From the NCBI GenBank assembly GCA_018780365.1, contig JADMJR010000043.1, forward strand, positions 1 through 42,356: 42,356 nucleotides of DNA. The letters are read 5' to 3'. Source of the stretch: Acidovorax sp. GTDB lineage: Bacteria; Pseudomonadota; Gammaproteobacteria; Burkholderiales; Burkholderiaceae_C. The first letter of the stretch is position 1. Each line of letters starts with the position of its first letter. The position numbers and the translations under genes were made by a program. Positions 34,959 to 42,356 of the stretch are shown piece after piece. Under the pieces are notes generated by a model, which worked only from the letters and a program-made list of their open reading frames with translations, ran no database searches and was not told the DNA's origin.

Positions 34959-36521
34959 TTACTTGGAGCGCAGGAACAGCCGGTAGGCCGGGTTCAGCGT
35001 TTCTTCCACATACGGATAGCCCAGCGTGGCCAGGAAGGCGTCGAAGGTGGCGGTGTCCTCGGGCGGCACCTGGATGCCCACGAGGATGCGGCCATAGTCT
35101 GCGCCCTGGTTGCGGTAGTGGAACAGGCTGATGTTCCAGGTGGGTTGCATCAGGCTCAGGAACTTGAGCAGCGCGCCCGGCCGCTCGGGGAAGGTAAAGC
35201 GCATCAGCCGCTCGTCCTGCGCCAGGGCCGAGTGCCCGCCCACCAGGTGGCGCAGGTGTTCCTTGGCCAGCTCGTCGTGGGTCAGGTCCAGCGCTTCGAA
35301 GCCGTGGTGGCCGAAGTTCTGGGCGATGGTTTCGGATTCGCCCTTGCCCTGCGTGGTGAGGCCCACAAACACATGGGCCTGGGCGGCGTCGCTGATGCGG
35401 TAGTTGAACTCGGTCACGTTGCGCGTGCCACCCGGCAGTGCGCCCACCAGTTCACAGAAACGCTTGAAGCTGCCGCGCTCTTCGGGAATCGTCACCGCAA
35501 ACAGCGCCTCGCGCTCTTCGCCCACCTCGGCGCGCTCCGCCACAAAGCGCAGGCGGTCGAAGTTCATGTTGGCGCCGCACAGGATGGCGGCATAGGTCTC
35601 GCCCTGGGTCTTGTGGGTGTCCACATACTGCTTGATGGCCGCCACGGCGAGGGCCCCTGCGGGCTCGACGATGCTGCGCGTGTCCACAAAGATGTCCTTG
35701 ATGGCAGCGCAGACGGCATCGGTGTCCACCGTGACGAACTCGTCCACCAGACCGCTGTGGGTGATGCGGAAGGTTTCCTCGCCCACCAGCTTCACGGCGG
35801 TGCCGTCGGAGAACAGGCCCACGTCTGCCAGCGTCACGCGCTCGTGCGCCTTGACGGACTGGATCATGGCGTCCGAGTCGTTCATCTGCACGCCGATCAC
35901 CTTGATCTCGGGCCGCACGGCTTTGATGTAGTTGGCCACGCCCGAGATGAGTCCGCCACCGCCGATGGCCACGAACACGGCATCGAGCTGGTTGCTGCCC
36001 AGGCTTTGCAGCTGGCGCAGGATCTCCATGGCGATGGTGCCCTGGCCCGCAATCACGTCCGGGTCGTCAAAGGGGTGCACAAAGGTCAGGCCCTGTTCCT
36101 TTTCGAGCTTCACCGAGTGGCCGTAGGCGTCGGAATAGCTCTCTCCAAACAGCACGACCTCGCCGCCCAGCGTCTTCACGGCGTCGATCTTGAGCTGCGG
36201 CGTGGTGGTCGGCATGACGATGACGGCGCGGGTGCCGAGCTTGTGGGCGCTCATGGCCACCCCCTGGGCATGGTTGCCGGCCGAGGCACAGATCACCCCG
36301 CGCTGGAGCTGCTCGGGCGTGAGGTGCGCCATCTTGTTGTAGGCGCCGCGCAGCTTGAAGCTGAACACCGCCTGCTGGTCCTCGCGCTTCAAGAGCACCT
36401 TGTTGTTCAGGCGGCGGCTGAGGTTGTTGGCGGGCTCCAGGGCCGACTCCACCGCCACGTCGTACACGCGGGCGGTCAGGATTTTCTTCAGGTAGTCGGC
36501 GGGGGTGAGGTGCTGGGTCAT
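34959..36521 (-). CDS. ilvA: IlvA, threonine dehydratase (biosynthetic)
   Basis: PLP enzyme that deaminates L-threonine to 2-oxobutanoate, first step to isoleucine; feedback-inhibited by isoleucine. 520 residues. PLP lysine K56 in FSFKLRGAYNKM; serine-binding SAGNHAQGVA; phosphate loop AIGGGGLISGVA at about 185-196. Two ACT-like regulatory domains follow (EERGSFKRFCELVGALPGG and FPERPGALLKFLSLM), the biosynthetic form rather than the catabolic TdcB. It is followed by cobS on the same strand, which may be read through. Confidence 0.97.
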   Translation of the reverse strand: MTQHLTPADYLKKILTARVYDVAVESALEPANNLSRRLNNKVLLKREDQQAVFSFKLRGAYNKMAHLTPEQLQRGVICASAGNHAQGVAMSAHKLGTRAVIVMPTTTPQLKIDAVKTLGGEVVLFGESYSDAYGHSVKLEKEQGLTFVHPFDDPDVIAGQGTIAMEILRQLQSLGSNQLDAVFVAIGGGGLISGVANYIKAVRPEIKVIGVQMNDSDAMIQSVKAHERVTLADVGLFSDGTAVKLVGEETFRITHSGLVDEFVTVDTDAVCAAIKDIFVDTRSIVEPAGALAVAAIKQYVDTHKTQGETYAAILCGANMNFDRLRFVAERAEVGEEREALFAVTIPEERGSFKRFCELVGALPGGTRNVTEFNYRISDAAQAHVFVGLTTQGKGESETIAQNFGHHGFEALDLTHDELAKEHLRHLVGGHSALAQDERLMRFTFPERPGALLKFLSLMQPTWNISLFHYRNQGADYGRILVGIQVPPEDTATFDAFLATLGYPYVEETLNPAYRLFLRSK

Positions 36522-36565
36522 GGCAGGGCAGGTGATGCCGCCACGGGGCAGCGGCGGGGGTCCAC

Positions 36566-36571
36566 ATCATA
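36566..36571 (-). promoter_or_regulatory. Candidate -10 box of ilvA
   Basis: On the - strand TATGAT, about 45 nt upstream of the ilvA ATG and downstream of the U8 terminator at 36631-36663. No good -35 match. If real, ilvA has its own promoter and the upstream terminator isolates it. Confidence 0.35.
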
Positions 36572-36630
36572 GGGGGTCGGTTTTTGCAGGCCGATTCGCC
36601 GGTGGGGGCCGTTGCGCGGCCGGTCCAGCC

Positions 36631-36663
36631 AAAAAAAAGCCCCGGGCCGTGAGGCCTGGGGCT
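36631..36663 (-). terminator. Intrinsic terminator upstream of ilvA (- strand)
   Basis: On the - strand an 11-bp stem (AGCCCCAGGCC and GGCCCGGGGCT, one A-C mismatch) with a 4-nt loop is followed directly by T8. It points toward ilvA but lies 110 nt before its start, so it must end some other transcript on this strand or act as an attenuator. Confidence 0.85.
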
Positions 36664-36766
36664 AATCCATCCTTTGAGGAGATGGAGGAGACAATCGGTG
36701 CGGGGCAGGGGCCGGACAATCTGTCGGGGCTTTCTGCCATCTGCTTCAGTGGTCACTGAAAAGCAG
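36631..36766 (-). ncRNA. Candidate small RNA with anti-Shine-Dalgarno motifs
   Basis: Between ilvA and osmC the - strand can fold into three consecutive hairpins. First, CTGC..TTCAGT with ACTGAA..GCAG (36741-36766, GACC loop). Second, TCCATC/GATGGA (36666-36686) with loop TCCTCAAAG. Third, the U8 terminator. The segment TCTCCTCCATCTCCTC (36691-36676) carries two anti-Shine-Dalgarno motifs, one in the loop. This is the layout of Hfq-type sRNAs that bind ribosome-binding sites. The 5' end is unknown; no convincing promoter was found upstream. Alternatives are an attenuator of ilvA or a leader of osmC on the other strand. Confidence 0.45.
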
Positions 36767-36881
36767 CGCTTGTCGGGAAGTTTAGCGCGAGTCTTGTTGC
36801 GATGCAGCAAAATTCGCATCAAATTCGTTTCGCCGGACCATTCCGTGCGAAAAAACCACGTATCACACAGGAGAAACACAA

Positions 36882-37331
36882 ATGGAATGCACAGTCAGCT
36901 GGACGGGCGGGGTCGGAACCCGGTCCGGCATGGGTTTTGTGGCCGAAACCGGCAGCGGCCATGTCTTGACCATGGACGGCGCGCCAGATGCCGCCAACCC
37001 TGCCAACGGTGGGCAGAACCTGGCACCCCGCCCCATGGAGACTGTGCTGGCTGGCACGGGCGGTTGCACGGCCTACGACGTGGTGCTGATCCTCAAGCGC
37101 GGCCGCCACGATGTGCGGGGTTGCAGTGTGAAGCTGACCACCGAGCGTGCCGACACCGATCCCAAGGTCTTCACCAAGATCCATATGCACTTCACTGTCA
37201 CTGGCAAAGGAATCCCGGCGGCCGCCGTGGAGCGTGCGATTGCCATGAGCCACGACAAATACTGCTCGGCCAGCATCATGCTGGGGAAAACGGCGGACAT
37301 CACCACCGGGTTTGAGGTGCTGGAAGCCTGA
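36882..37331 (+). CDS. OsmC/Ohr-family peroxidase-like protein
   Basis: Small cytoplasmic protein of the OsmC superfamily, which reduces organic hydroperoxides with a cysteine pair. 149 residues. The two cysteines are in place: C62 in GTGGCTAYDVV at the start of the long helix and C128 in HDKYCSASIML. This looks closer to the YhfA-like branch than to Ohr. AGGAG lies 9 nt before ATG 36882. It converges with coq7. The 97-nt gap downstream holds two copies of TTGGGGCGGTGG but no clear terminator. Confidence 0.93.
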   Translation: MECTVSWTGGVGTRSGMGFVAETGSGHVLTMDGAPDAANPANGGQNLAPRPMETVLAGTGGCTAYDVVLILKRGRHDVRGCSVKLTTERADTDPKVFTKIHMHFTVTGKGIPAAAVERAIAMSHDKYCSASIMLGKTADITTGFEVLEA

Positions 37332-37428
37332 GGCTTGGCCCTTGGGGCGGTGGGGCAGGCATGCCGCCGCGCCCCTTGTCTCTGTCTTGGGGCGGTGGAG
37401 GTTGCCCACGCTCCGATCTTCAGAAGAT

Positions 37429-38046
37429 TCAGAGGTAGTGTGCCGTCGTGGTCATCACCTTGGCTGCGGCTTTCATGGCCAGGCGGGCCGGTGCGGGCAG
37501 CTCCAGGGCGCCGGATGCACGGGCCTGCGCAGCGTGCCGCTCTTCGTCTTCTTGCATGCGGGCCACCACGGCCCGCGAGGCCAGGTCTTGCTCCGGCAGC
37601 CGTTTCAGGTGGCTTTGCAGGTGGGCCGCCACCTGGTTCTCCGTCTCCACCACAAACCCCAGGCTGGCGCGGTCGCTGACCTTGGCAGCCACCAGGCCCA
37701 GTGTGAACGCGCCCGCGAACCACAGCGGGTTGAGCAGGCTGGGGCGGGCGCCCAGCGCATCCAGCCGCTGCTGGGTCCAGGCGAGGTGGTCGGTTTCCTC
37801 CCGCGCCGCCTCCTGCAGGTGGGCGCGGAGTTCCGGGTTGCGTGTTACGGCGGCTTGGGCGGTGTACAGGGCCTGTGCGCACACCTCGCCGACATGGTTC
37901 ACGCGCATCAGTGCACCGGCCAGCTTTTTCTGGGCGGGGTTGAGCGCCGCTTCCTCCATGCCATGGGCTGGTGTCCTCTCTGTGGCGCGGGGTTGGGCAA
38001 AAAGCGTGCGCAGCGTGTTGTCTGCGGCGGTCAGGAAAGCGTCCAT
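37429..38046 (-). CDS. coq7: Coq7 / UbiF-type demethoxyubiquinone hydroxylase
   Basis: Di-iron membrane-associated monooxygenase that hydroxylates 2-octaprenyl-3-methyl-6-methoxy-1,4-benzoquinol, a late step of ubiquinone synthesis. 205 residues. The carboxylate-bridged di-iron ligands are visible: E54 (NHVGEV), E84xxH87 (EETDH), E136 (VETENQ), and E168xxH171 (EERH). A hydrophobic segment ([18 protein letters not shown]) sits in the membrane-binding region. Homology and AAAGG upstream place the start at 38046; the longer open frame upstream is in the promoter region. Confidence 0.96.
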   Translation of the reverse strand: MDAFLTAADNTLRTLFAQPRATERTPAHGMEEAALNPAQKKLAGALMRVNHVGEVCAQALYTAQAAVTRNPELRAHLQEAAREETDHLAWTQQRLDALGARPSLLNPLWFAGAFTLGLVAAKVSDRASLGFVVETENQVAAHLQSHLKRLPEQDLASRAVVARMQEDEERHAAQARASGALELPAPARLAMKAAAKVMTTTAHYL

Positions 38047-38362
38047 GGAAACCTTTGGGTGCGACAAGCGCGCCGAAACACAAATTGCACTTCGATACAA
38101 AATATTCGAAGGTGGGGCATGGGAGTTGCATGGCCCAAAAGCGATTCTGCCTGCATGCACTGGAATGTTGCAACACTGCAACGAATTTTCCCTTTCGGGG
38201 CGATTGTGGGTGAATTCCTTTGCGAAACCCGGCCGGGTCTGGTGCAATAAGAGCAACTTCCCCACCAGGAGGTTGGCCCGGGAAACCGGCGGGACTGTGC
38301 AGGTGCTTTCACCATAGACCCCCCGTACCGGAGCCCGATGTTTAACCTTGGAGTAACTCGCA
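38047..38362. promoter_or_regulatory. Divergent regulatory region coq7 / porin
   Basis: 316 nt, much more AT-rich than the neighbours, as expected for promoters of a strongly expressed porin. It includes the inverted repeat GTTGCA-ACAC-TGCAAC (38165-38180), a possible operator, and the palindrome-like ATACAAAATATTCGAA (38094-38109). I see no textbook -35/-10 pair. The porin Shine-Dalgarno GGAG is at 38350-38353. Confidence 0.4.
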
Positions 38363-39424
38363 ATGAAAAAATCCCTGATTGCCCTGGCTGTGCTGGCTGC
38401 TTCCGGCGCTGCAATGGCTCAATCTTCCGTGACCCTGTTCGGCGTGGTTGACGCAACCTATGCCTACGGTTCCGGTAGCGTCGCCAACAAGTCGCAACTG
38501 ACGAACTCCGGCTACAACAGCAGCCGTCTGGGTTTCCGCGGCGTTGAAGACCTGGGTGGCGGCATGTCCGCTTCGTTCTGGCTCGAAGCTGGCGTGAACA
38601 ACGACAACGGTTCCGGCGCTAACACCAACGCAACCAACCAAGCTGCTGCTGCTGCTCTGGGCAACGGCCAGCAAGGTCTGACTTTCAACCGTCGTTCGAC
38701 GGTTAGCCTGAACGGCGGCTTCGGTGAAGTGCGTCTGGGCCGTGACTACACTCCCCAATTCTGGAACCTGACCGTGTTCGATCCGTTCGGCACGAACGGC
38801 GTGGGCACCACCCAAACCCTGAACTCCAGCCTGGGTGGCCCTACCACCATCCGCGCTTCCAACGCCATCGGCTACTTCCTGCCTGGCAACCTGGGCGGTT
38901 TCTACGGCCAAGCCCAGTACTACATGGGTGAAAACCTGAGCAACGCAGCCAACAAGAAGGACGGCAACGGCCTGGCTCTGCGCGCTGGTTACGCTAATGG
39001 CCCCATCAACGTGGCTCTGGCTTTCTCGGAAACCAAGTACCTGGCATCGGGCAACATCAAGTCTGTCAACCTGGGCGGCCAGTACGACCTGGGCGTGGCC
39101 AAGGTCATGGCTCACTACAACAGCGACGACATCAAGGGCGGCAACGAAGGCACTGGTTTCCTGATCGGTGGCCTGATCCCCGTGGGCGCTGGCGAAGTTC
39201 GTCTGGCTTACTCGACCTACAAGATCGACACCGTTGGTGCTGATCCACGTTCGAACAAGATCGCTCTGGGCTACGTGCACAACCTGTCCAAGCGCACCGC
39301 TCTGTACACCACGTTCGCTCGCGTGAGCAACAAGAACGGCGCCGCTTCTGCTCTGAACGGTTCCGTGACTGCTGCAAACCGCAACTCGACCGGCTACGAC
39401 TTCGGTATCCGTCACAGCTTCTAA
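38363..39424 (+). CDS. Outer-membrane porin, Omp32-like
   Basis: General porin of the Gram-negative betaproteobacterial family, related to the anion-selective Omp32 of Comamonas/Delftia acidovorans. 353 residues. Signal peptide 1-20 ([20 protein letters not shown]), then [18 protein letters not shown] as the first strand, [20 protein letters not shown] (constriction loop region), alternating strand patterns, and a terminal phenylalanine in YDFGIRHSF as needed for Bam-mediated insertion. Codon use differs from neighbours: many GCT, GGT and GTT codons, consistent with very high expression rather than transfer. Confidence 0.97.
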   Translation: MKKSLIALAVLAASGAAMAQSSVTLFGVVDATYAYGSGSVANKSQLTNSGYNSSRLGFRGVEDLGGGMSASFWLEAGVNNDNGSGANTNATNQAAAAALGNGQQGLTFNRRSTVSLNGGFGEVRLGRDYTPQFWNLTVFDPFGTNGVGTTQTLNSSLGGPTTIRASNAIGYFLPGNLGGFYGQAQYYMGENLSNAANKKDGNGLALRAGYANGPINVALAFSETKYLASGNIKSVNLGGQYDLGVAKVMAHYNSDDIKGGNEGTGFLIGGLIPVGAGEVRLAYSTYKIDTVGADPRSNKIALGYVHNLSKRTALYTTFARVSNKNGAASALNGSVTAANRNSTGYDFGIRHSF

Positions 39425-39458
39425 TATCGAAGGCTGGCTTCTGGCCAGTTGTCGATAT
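39424..39458 (+). other. Stem-loop directly after the porin stop codon
   Basis: Outer arms ATATCGA (39424-39430) and TCGATAT (39452-39458), inner CTGGC/GCCAG. It overlaps the stop codon and precedes the terminator. Probably a 3' stabiliser of the abundant porin mRNA. Confidence 0.5.
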
Positions 39459-39464
39459 CAAAGC

Positions 39465-39493
39465 AAAAAGCCGCCTTCGGGCGGCTTTTTTTT
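39465..39493 (+). terminator. Porin terminator with UUCG tetraloop
   Basis: A5, then GCCGCC-TTCG-GGCGGC, then T8. A perfect 6-bp GC stem with the extra-stable C(UUCG)G loop. The A5/T5 flanks extend the pairing and allow it to act weakly in the other direction. Confidence 0.95.
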
Positions 39494-39820
39494 GCCCGTT
39501 TTGTGGGTGCTTTTTGTTTGTATTTGCTCGGTGGAAGTTCTGGCCTGTTTGTGCCGATTGGTCGGAGGCGCTCGGTGCGGCTCGTTGGTGTTGGCGCGGC
39601 GCATCTGGTGGGTTTGATTGCGCGTTTGTTGCTGCTGTCAGGTGCTTCGCTTTTTCCGTGGCGCCTGGTTATCGCTGATTGGTGAGCCAGTGCGGGGCAT
39701 CAATCCGAAGTGGCAATGAAGTCGATGTAACTGAAGGCACATGAAACCCCTTGGGCGGGCAGAAGGGTGTCGACTCGCCCTGTTGTTTGCACAAGGCGTC
39801 GTCAAGGGGCCAGAAAATGA
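39494..39820 (+). other. Gap downstream of the porin
   Basis: About 330 nt with no convincing gene. The first part (39494-39690) is GT-rich on the + strand. The frame open from 39741 is upstream of the true binding-protein start and has no family similarity. No known operator is recognised. Confidence 0.4.
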
Positions 39821-39838
39821 TTGGCACCATCCTTGCAT
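39821..39838 (+). promoter_or_regulatory. Sigma-54 (RpoN) promoter of the ABC transporter operon
   Basis: TTGGCACCATCCTTGCAT has the -24 GG (39823-39824) and -12 GC (39835-39836) separated by exactly 10 nt, with TGGCAC and TTGCA both matching the consensus. Transcription would start near 39848, about 110 nt before the binding-protein gene. An enhancer-binding activator is implied, but no clear NtrC-type site was found upstream. Confidence 0.8.
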
Positions 39839-39956
39839 AAGAAAAAGGCCGAAAACAGCAGTGATAGGCCCTTCAATGCATCCGGGATTCAGGGATTTCC
39901 CGTTGGCTATAGAGCAACCTTTACTGCATAGTAAAACTTTTATTCAAGAGGGTTCC

Positions 39957-41537
39957 ATGAAACTCAAATACAGTCTTTTGTCGGTGGCTGCTGCTGCCGC
40001 GCTGTTGTTGGCACCTGCGGTGCACGCCAAGCCCTTCAAATGGGCAAGCCAGGGGGAAATTGCGACGTGGGATATTCACTCCCAGAACAATGCGTTGCAA
40101 AACGGCATTCACGCCAATGTGTATGAGAGCCTGGTTTACTACAACAGCAAGACTTTTGAGGTGGAGCCGGTCCTCGCCACTTCCTGGAGGGAAGTGAGCC
40201 CCACGCAGGTGCGTTTCACGCTGCGCCAGGGTGTCAAGTTCCAGGATGGTTCGCCGCTGACCACGGACGATGCCGTGTACTCGATCCAGCGGGCCATGGC
40301 CAAGACCTCGAACTTCACGCCTTACGTGCAGGGCATCAGCAAGGTTGCCAAGGTCGATGCCCAGACCTTCGATGTGATCCTGTCGGCACCCAATCCCGTG
40401 TTGCTGCGCCAGATGACGGAACTGCGCATCATGAGCAAGGCATGGGCCGAAAAGAACAAGTCGGTCGAGCCCAAGGATATCAAGGGCACGGACGAGAACT
40501 TTGCCCACCGCAATGCCATGGGCACCGGCCCCTACACGCTGGAGTCCTGGCAGCCCGATGTGAAGATGGTCTTCAAGCGCAACCCCAACTGGTGGGGCAA
40601 GATGGACGGCAATGTGACCGAGATCGTCTACACACCCATCAAGTCGGCGGCCACGCGCATTGCCGCGCTGCTGTCGGGCGAGGTGGACATGGTGCTGGAC
40701 CCCACACCCCAGGATCTGGGACGACTGCGTTCCAGCCCCGATCTGAAGGTGATCGACGGTGTTGAAAACCGCACCATCTTCCTGGGCATGGACCAGTTCC
40801 GCGAGGAACTGCCGGGCTCCAACATCAAGGGCAAGAACCCGCTCAAGGACGTGCGCGTGCGCAAGGCCTTGTACCAGGCCATCGATGCTGAAACCATCTC
40901 GCGCAACATCATGCGTGGCCTGGGTAAGCCCACCGGCACCATCGTGTCTCCGCAGGTGGCGGGCTACACAGACGCCGTGGGCAAGCGCTTCCCTTACAGC
41001 GTGGAGGCTTCCAAGAAGCTGCTGGCCGAAGCCGGCTACCCTGATGGCTTCGAGGTGGACTTTGCCTGCCCCAACAACCGTTACATCAACGATGAAGCCA
41101 TCTGCCAGGCCGTGACCGCCATGTGGTCCCGTGTTGGCGTGAAGGCCAAATTGCGCACGCTGCCTCTCGTGAACTATTTCCCGATGATCCAGCGCTACGA
41201 AGCCAGCATTTACATGCTGGGCTGGGGCGTGCCTACGTTCGATGCGCTGTACAGCCTGCAGTCGCTCACGCGCACGGTGGGGCAGGGCGGTGACGGCAAC
41301 TACAACGTGGGCCGCTACAGCAACCAGCGCATGGACTATCTGGTGGACCGTATCAAGGCCGAAACCGATGCGCCCGTGCGTGCCCGCATGCTGACCGAAG
41401 CGCTGCAACTGTCCAACGAGACCGTGTCCCACATTCCGCTGCATGACCAGGTGATCCCATGGGCCATGAAGAAGAACCTGGAGCTGGTCCACCGCGCTGA
41501 CAACCGCGTGGACATGCGTACTGTCAAGGTGAACTGA
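39957..41537 (+). CDS. ABC transporter periplasmic binding protein, family 5 (peptide-type)
   Basis: Substrate-binding protein of the DppA/OppA-like cluster, probably for peptides or a similar solute. 526 residues. Signal peptide at about 1-25 (MKLKYSLLSVAAAAALLLAP, cleavage after VHA). Family motifs: VEPVLATSWREVSPTQVRFTLRQGVKFQDGSP near residues 60-95 (read in two parts), GTGPYTLESWQPDVKMVFKR, and VRVRKALYQAIDAETISRN. A DXWG-like NPNWWGK follows. ATG 39957 is chosen for its signal peptide and AGAGGG 6 nt upstream. The substrate is unknown. Confidence 0.95.
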   Translation: MKLKYSLLSVAAAAALLLAPAVHAKPFKWASQGEIATWDIHSQNNALQNGIHANVYESLVYYNSKTFEVEPVLATSWREVSPTQVRFTLRQGVKFQDGSPLTTDDAVYSIQRAMAKTSNFTPYVQGISKVAKVDAQTFDVILSAPNPVLLRQMTELRIMSKAWAEKNKSVEPKDIKGTDENFAHRNAMGTGPYTLESWQPDVKMVFKRNPNWWGKMDGNVTEIVYTPIKSAATRIAALLSGEVDMVLDPTPQDLGRLRSSPDLKVIDGVENRTIFLGMDQFREELPGSNIKGKNPLKDVRVRKALYQAIDAETISRNIMRGLGKPTGTIVSPQVAGYTDAVGKRFPYSVEASKKLLAEAGYPDGFEVDFACPNNRYINDEAICQAVTAMWSRVGVKAKLRTLPLVNYFPMIQRYEASIYMLGWGVPTFDALYSLQSLTRTVGQGGDGNYNVGRYSNQRMDYLVDRIKAETDAPVRARMLTEALQLSNETVSHIPLHDQVIPWAMKKNLELVHRADNRVDMRTVKVN

Positions 41538-41554
41538 TTTATTCTCGACACACT

Positions 41555-41584
41555 GAGAGCAAGGGTCCTGTGGCCCTTGCTCTC
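41555..41584 (+). terminator. Stem-loop between binding protein and permease genes
   Basis: GAGAGCAAGGG and CCCTTGCTCTC, perfect 11-bp stem with an 8-nt loop, followed by TTTGGTTT. The weak U tract suggests partial termination or 3' protection, which would let the binding protein be made in excess of the permease. Confidence 0.6.
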
Positions 41585-41675
41585 TTTGGTTTAGTTTGAC
41601 GACGTATTGCCCACCGGCGCCCCGGCCATCAAAAGTGGCTGCGGCGTCCCCATCGAACACTCACTCGACTTCCCG

Positions 41676-42356
41676 ATGCTTGCCTTTATATTGCGCCGCC
41701 TGATCCAGGCTGTGATTGTCATGATCACGGTGGCCTTCATCTCCTTCATGTTGTTCCAATATGTGGGAGATCCTGTGGTGTTTCTGCTGGGCCAGGACGC
41801 CACCCCCGAACAAATCCGCGAGCTGCGCAGTGCGCTCGGCCTGGACAAATCCTTTTTCGTGCAGTTCTGGCACTTTCTGGTGAATGCGGCGCAGGGCGAA
41901 TTCGGCCTGAGCCTGCGCCAGGGGGCCAAGGTGTCGCGCCTGATTGCCGAGCGTTTCCCGGCCACGCTGGAGCTGGCCCTGGTGGCCGCAATGCTGGCCC
42001 TGCTGATTGGCGTCCCCATGGGCGTGTATGCCGCCCTCAAGCGTGGCACCTTCACCAGCCAGCTGTTCATGACGCTGTCGCTGCTGGGGGTGTCGCTGCC
42101 GACCTTCCTGATCGGCATTTTGCTGATCCTGGTCTTTGCGGTGACGCTGGGCTGGTTTCCGAGCTTCGGGCGCGGCGAGGTGGTGCAGATGGGCTGGTGG
42201 AGCACGGGCCTGCTCAAGGCCAAGGGCTGGCACCACATCATCCTGCCGGCCGTGACGCTGGCGATTTTTCAGCTCACGCTGATCATGCGGCTGGTGCGGG
42301 CAGAGATGCTGGAAGTGCTGCGCACCGACTACATCAAGTTCGCCCGCGCCCGGGGC
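41676..42356 (+). CDS. ABC transporter permease, DppB-like, 3'-truncated
   Basis: Inner-membrane permease of the peptide ABC transporter. 227 codons are visible and the frame runs off the window end. The N terminus MLAFILRRLIQAVIVMITVA begins the first helix. The periplasmic loop has the DppB-type pattern GDPVVFLLGQDATPEQIREL and LGLDKSFFVQFWHFL, followed by several membrane segments. The sequence EMLEVLRTDYIKFARARG at the edge is the EAA loop that docks the ATPase. ATG 41676 fits homology; no strong Shine-Dalgarno is seen before it. Confidence 0.94.
   Translation, partial: MLAFILRRLIQAVIVMITVAFISFMLFQYVGDPVVFLLGQDATPEQIRELRSALGLDKSFFVQFWHFLVNAAQGEFGLSLRQGAKVSRLIAERFPATLELALVAAMLALLIGVPMGVYAALKRGTFTSQLFMTLSLLGVSLPTFLIGILLILVFAVTLGWFPSFGRGEVVQMGWWSTGLLKAKGWHHIILPAVTLAIFQLTLIMRLVRAEMLEVLRTDYIKFARARG

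Noticed and set aside
36681-36759. 25-codon + strand frame in the ilvA-osmC gap
   Set aside because: The AGGAG motifs sit directly against or inside the ATG, with wrong spacing; the same bases make better sense as anti-Shine-Dalgarno motifs on the - strand.
38363-39424. Porin as horizontally acquired because of different codon use
   Set aside because: Porins of this family are native to Comamonadaceae, and the codon shift fits high expression.

Overview
The window looks like a chromosomal segment of a betaproteobacterium of the Comamonadaceae, most like Acidovorax and relatives. The reasons are the high GC content with GC-ending codons, the gene order of the division/cell-wall (dcw) cluster, an Omp32-type porin, a TPP-riboswitch-controlled thiC, and dispersed short repeats of a kind I remember from that family. 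The genus is an inference from these features, not from a database search.

Layout. (1) Positions 1-15770 hold the distal dcw cluster on the + strand: ftsI (5' truncated by the window), murE, murF, mraY, murD, ftsW, murG, murC, ddl, ftsQ, ftsA, ftsZ. These genes make UDP-MurNAc-pentapeptide, lipid I and lipid II, and the divisome. Most junctions are 4-nt ATGA or TGATG overlaps. A strong bidirectional terminator follows ftsZ. (2) A chemoreceptor gene on the - strand (15938-17716) sits between ftsZ and lpxC. lpxC is followed by a small two-helix membrane protein. (3) A TPP riboswitch and thiC come next, then a second chemoreceptor. (4) Positions 23193-32932 carry a type II secretion operon on the - strand, transcribed gspG-H-I-J-K-L-M-N-D-E, with gspC divergent on the + strand. 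gspF and the prepilin peptidase gene are not in the window. (5) On the - strand ilvA is followed by cobS and a cobC-like phosphatase gene. (6) osmC (+) and coq7 (-) converge, then come a highly expressed porin (+) and the start of a peptide-type ABC transporter operon (+): binding protein and first permease, the latter truncated by the window end. That operon is preceded by a well-formed sigma-54 promoter.

The less ordinary content lies at gene junctions and inside genes. A degenerate AT-rich repeat of about 45 bp recurs at least six times, mostly inside reading frames (murG, the murC/ddl junction, the gspD signal peptide, cobS, the gspE end, and weakly murE). A second, GC-rich repeat family sits at three gsp junctions; there it forms the N-terminal leaders of two pseudopilins and an open 75-codon bridge from gspG to gspH. 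The ftsW-murG junction is duplicated 83 nt apart around a 21-bp hairpin. MurD has an acidic Ala/Pro/Glu-rich N-terminal extension of about 140 residues. Between ilvA and osmC there is a candidate small RNA with tandem anti-Shine-Dalgarno motifs and a U8 terminator. No tRNA, rRNA, IS element, CRISPR array or phage gene was seen.
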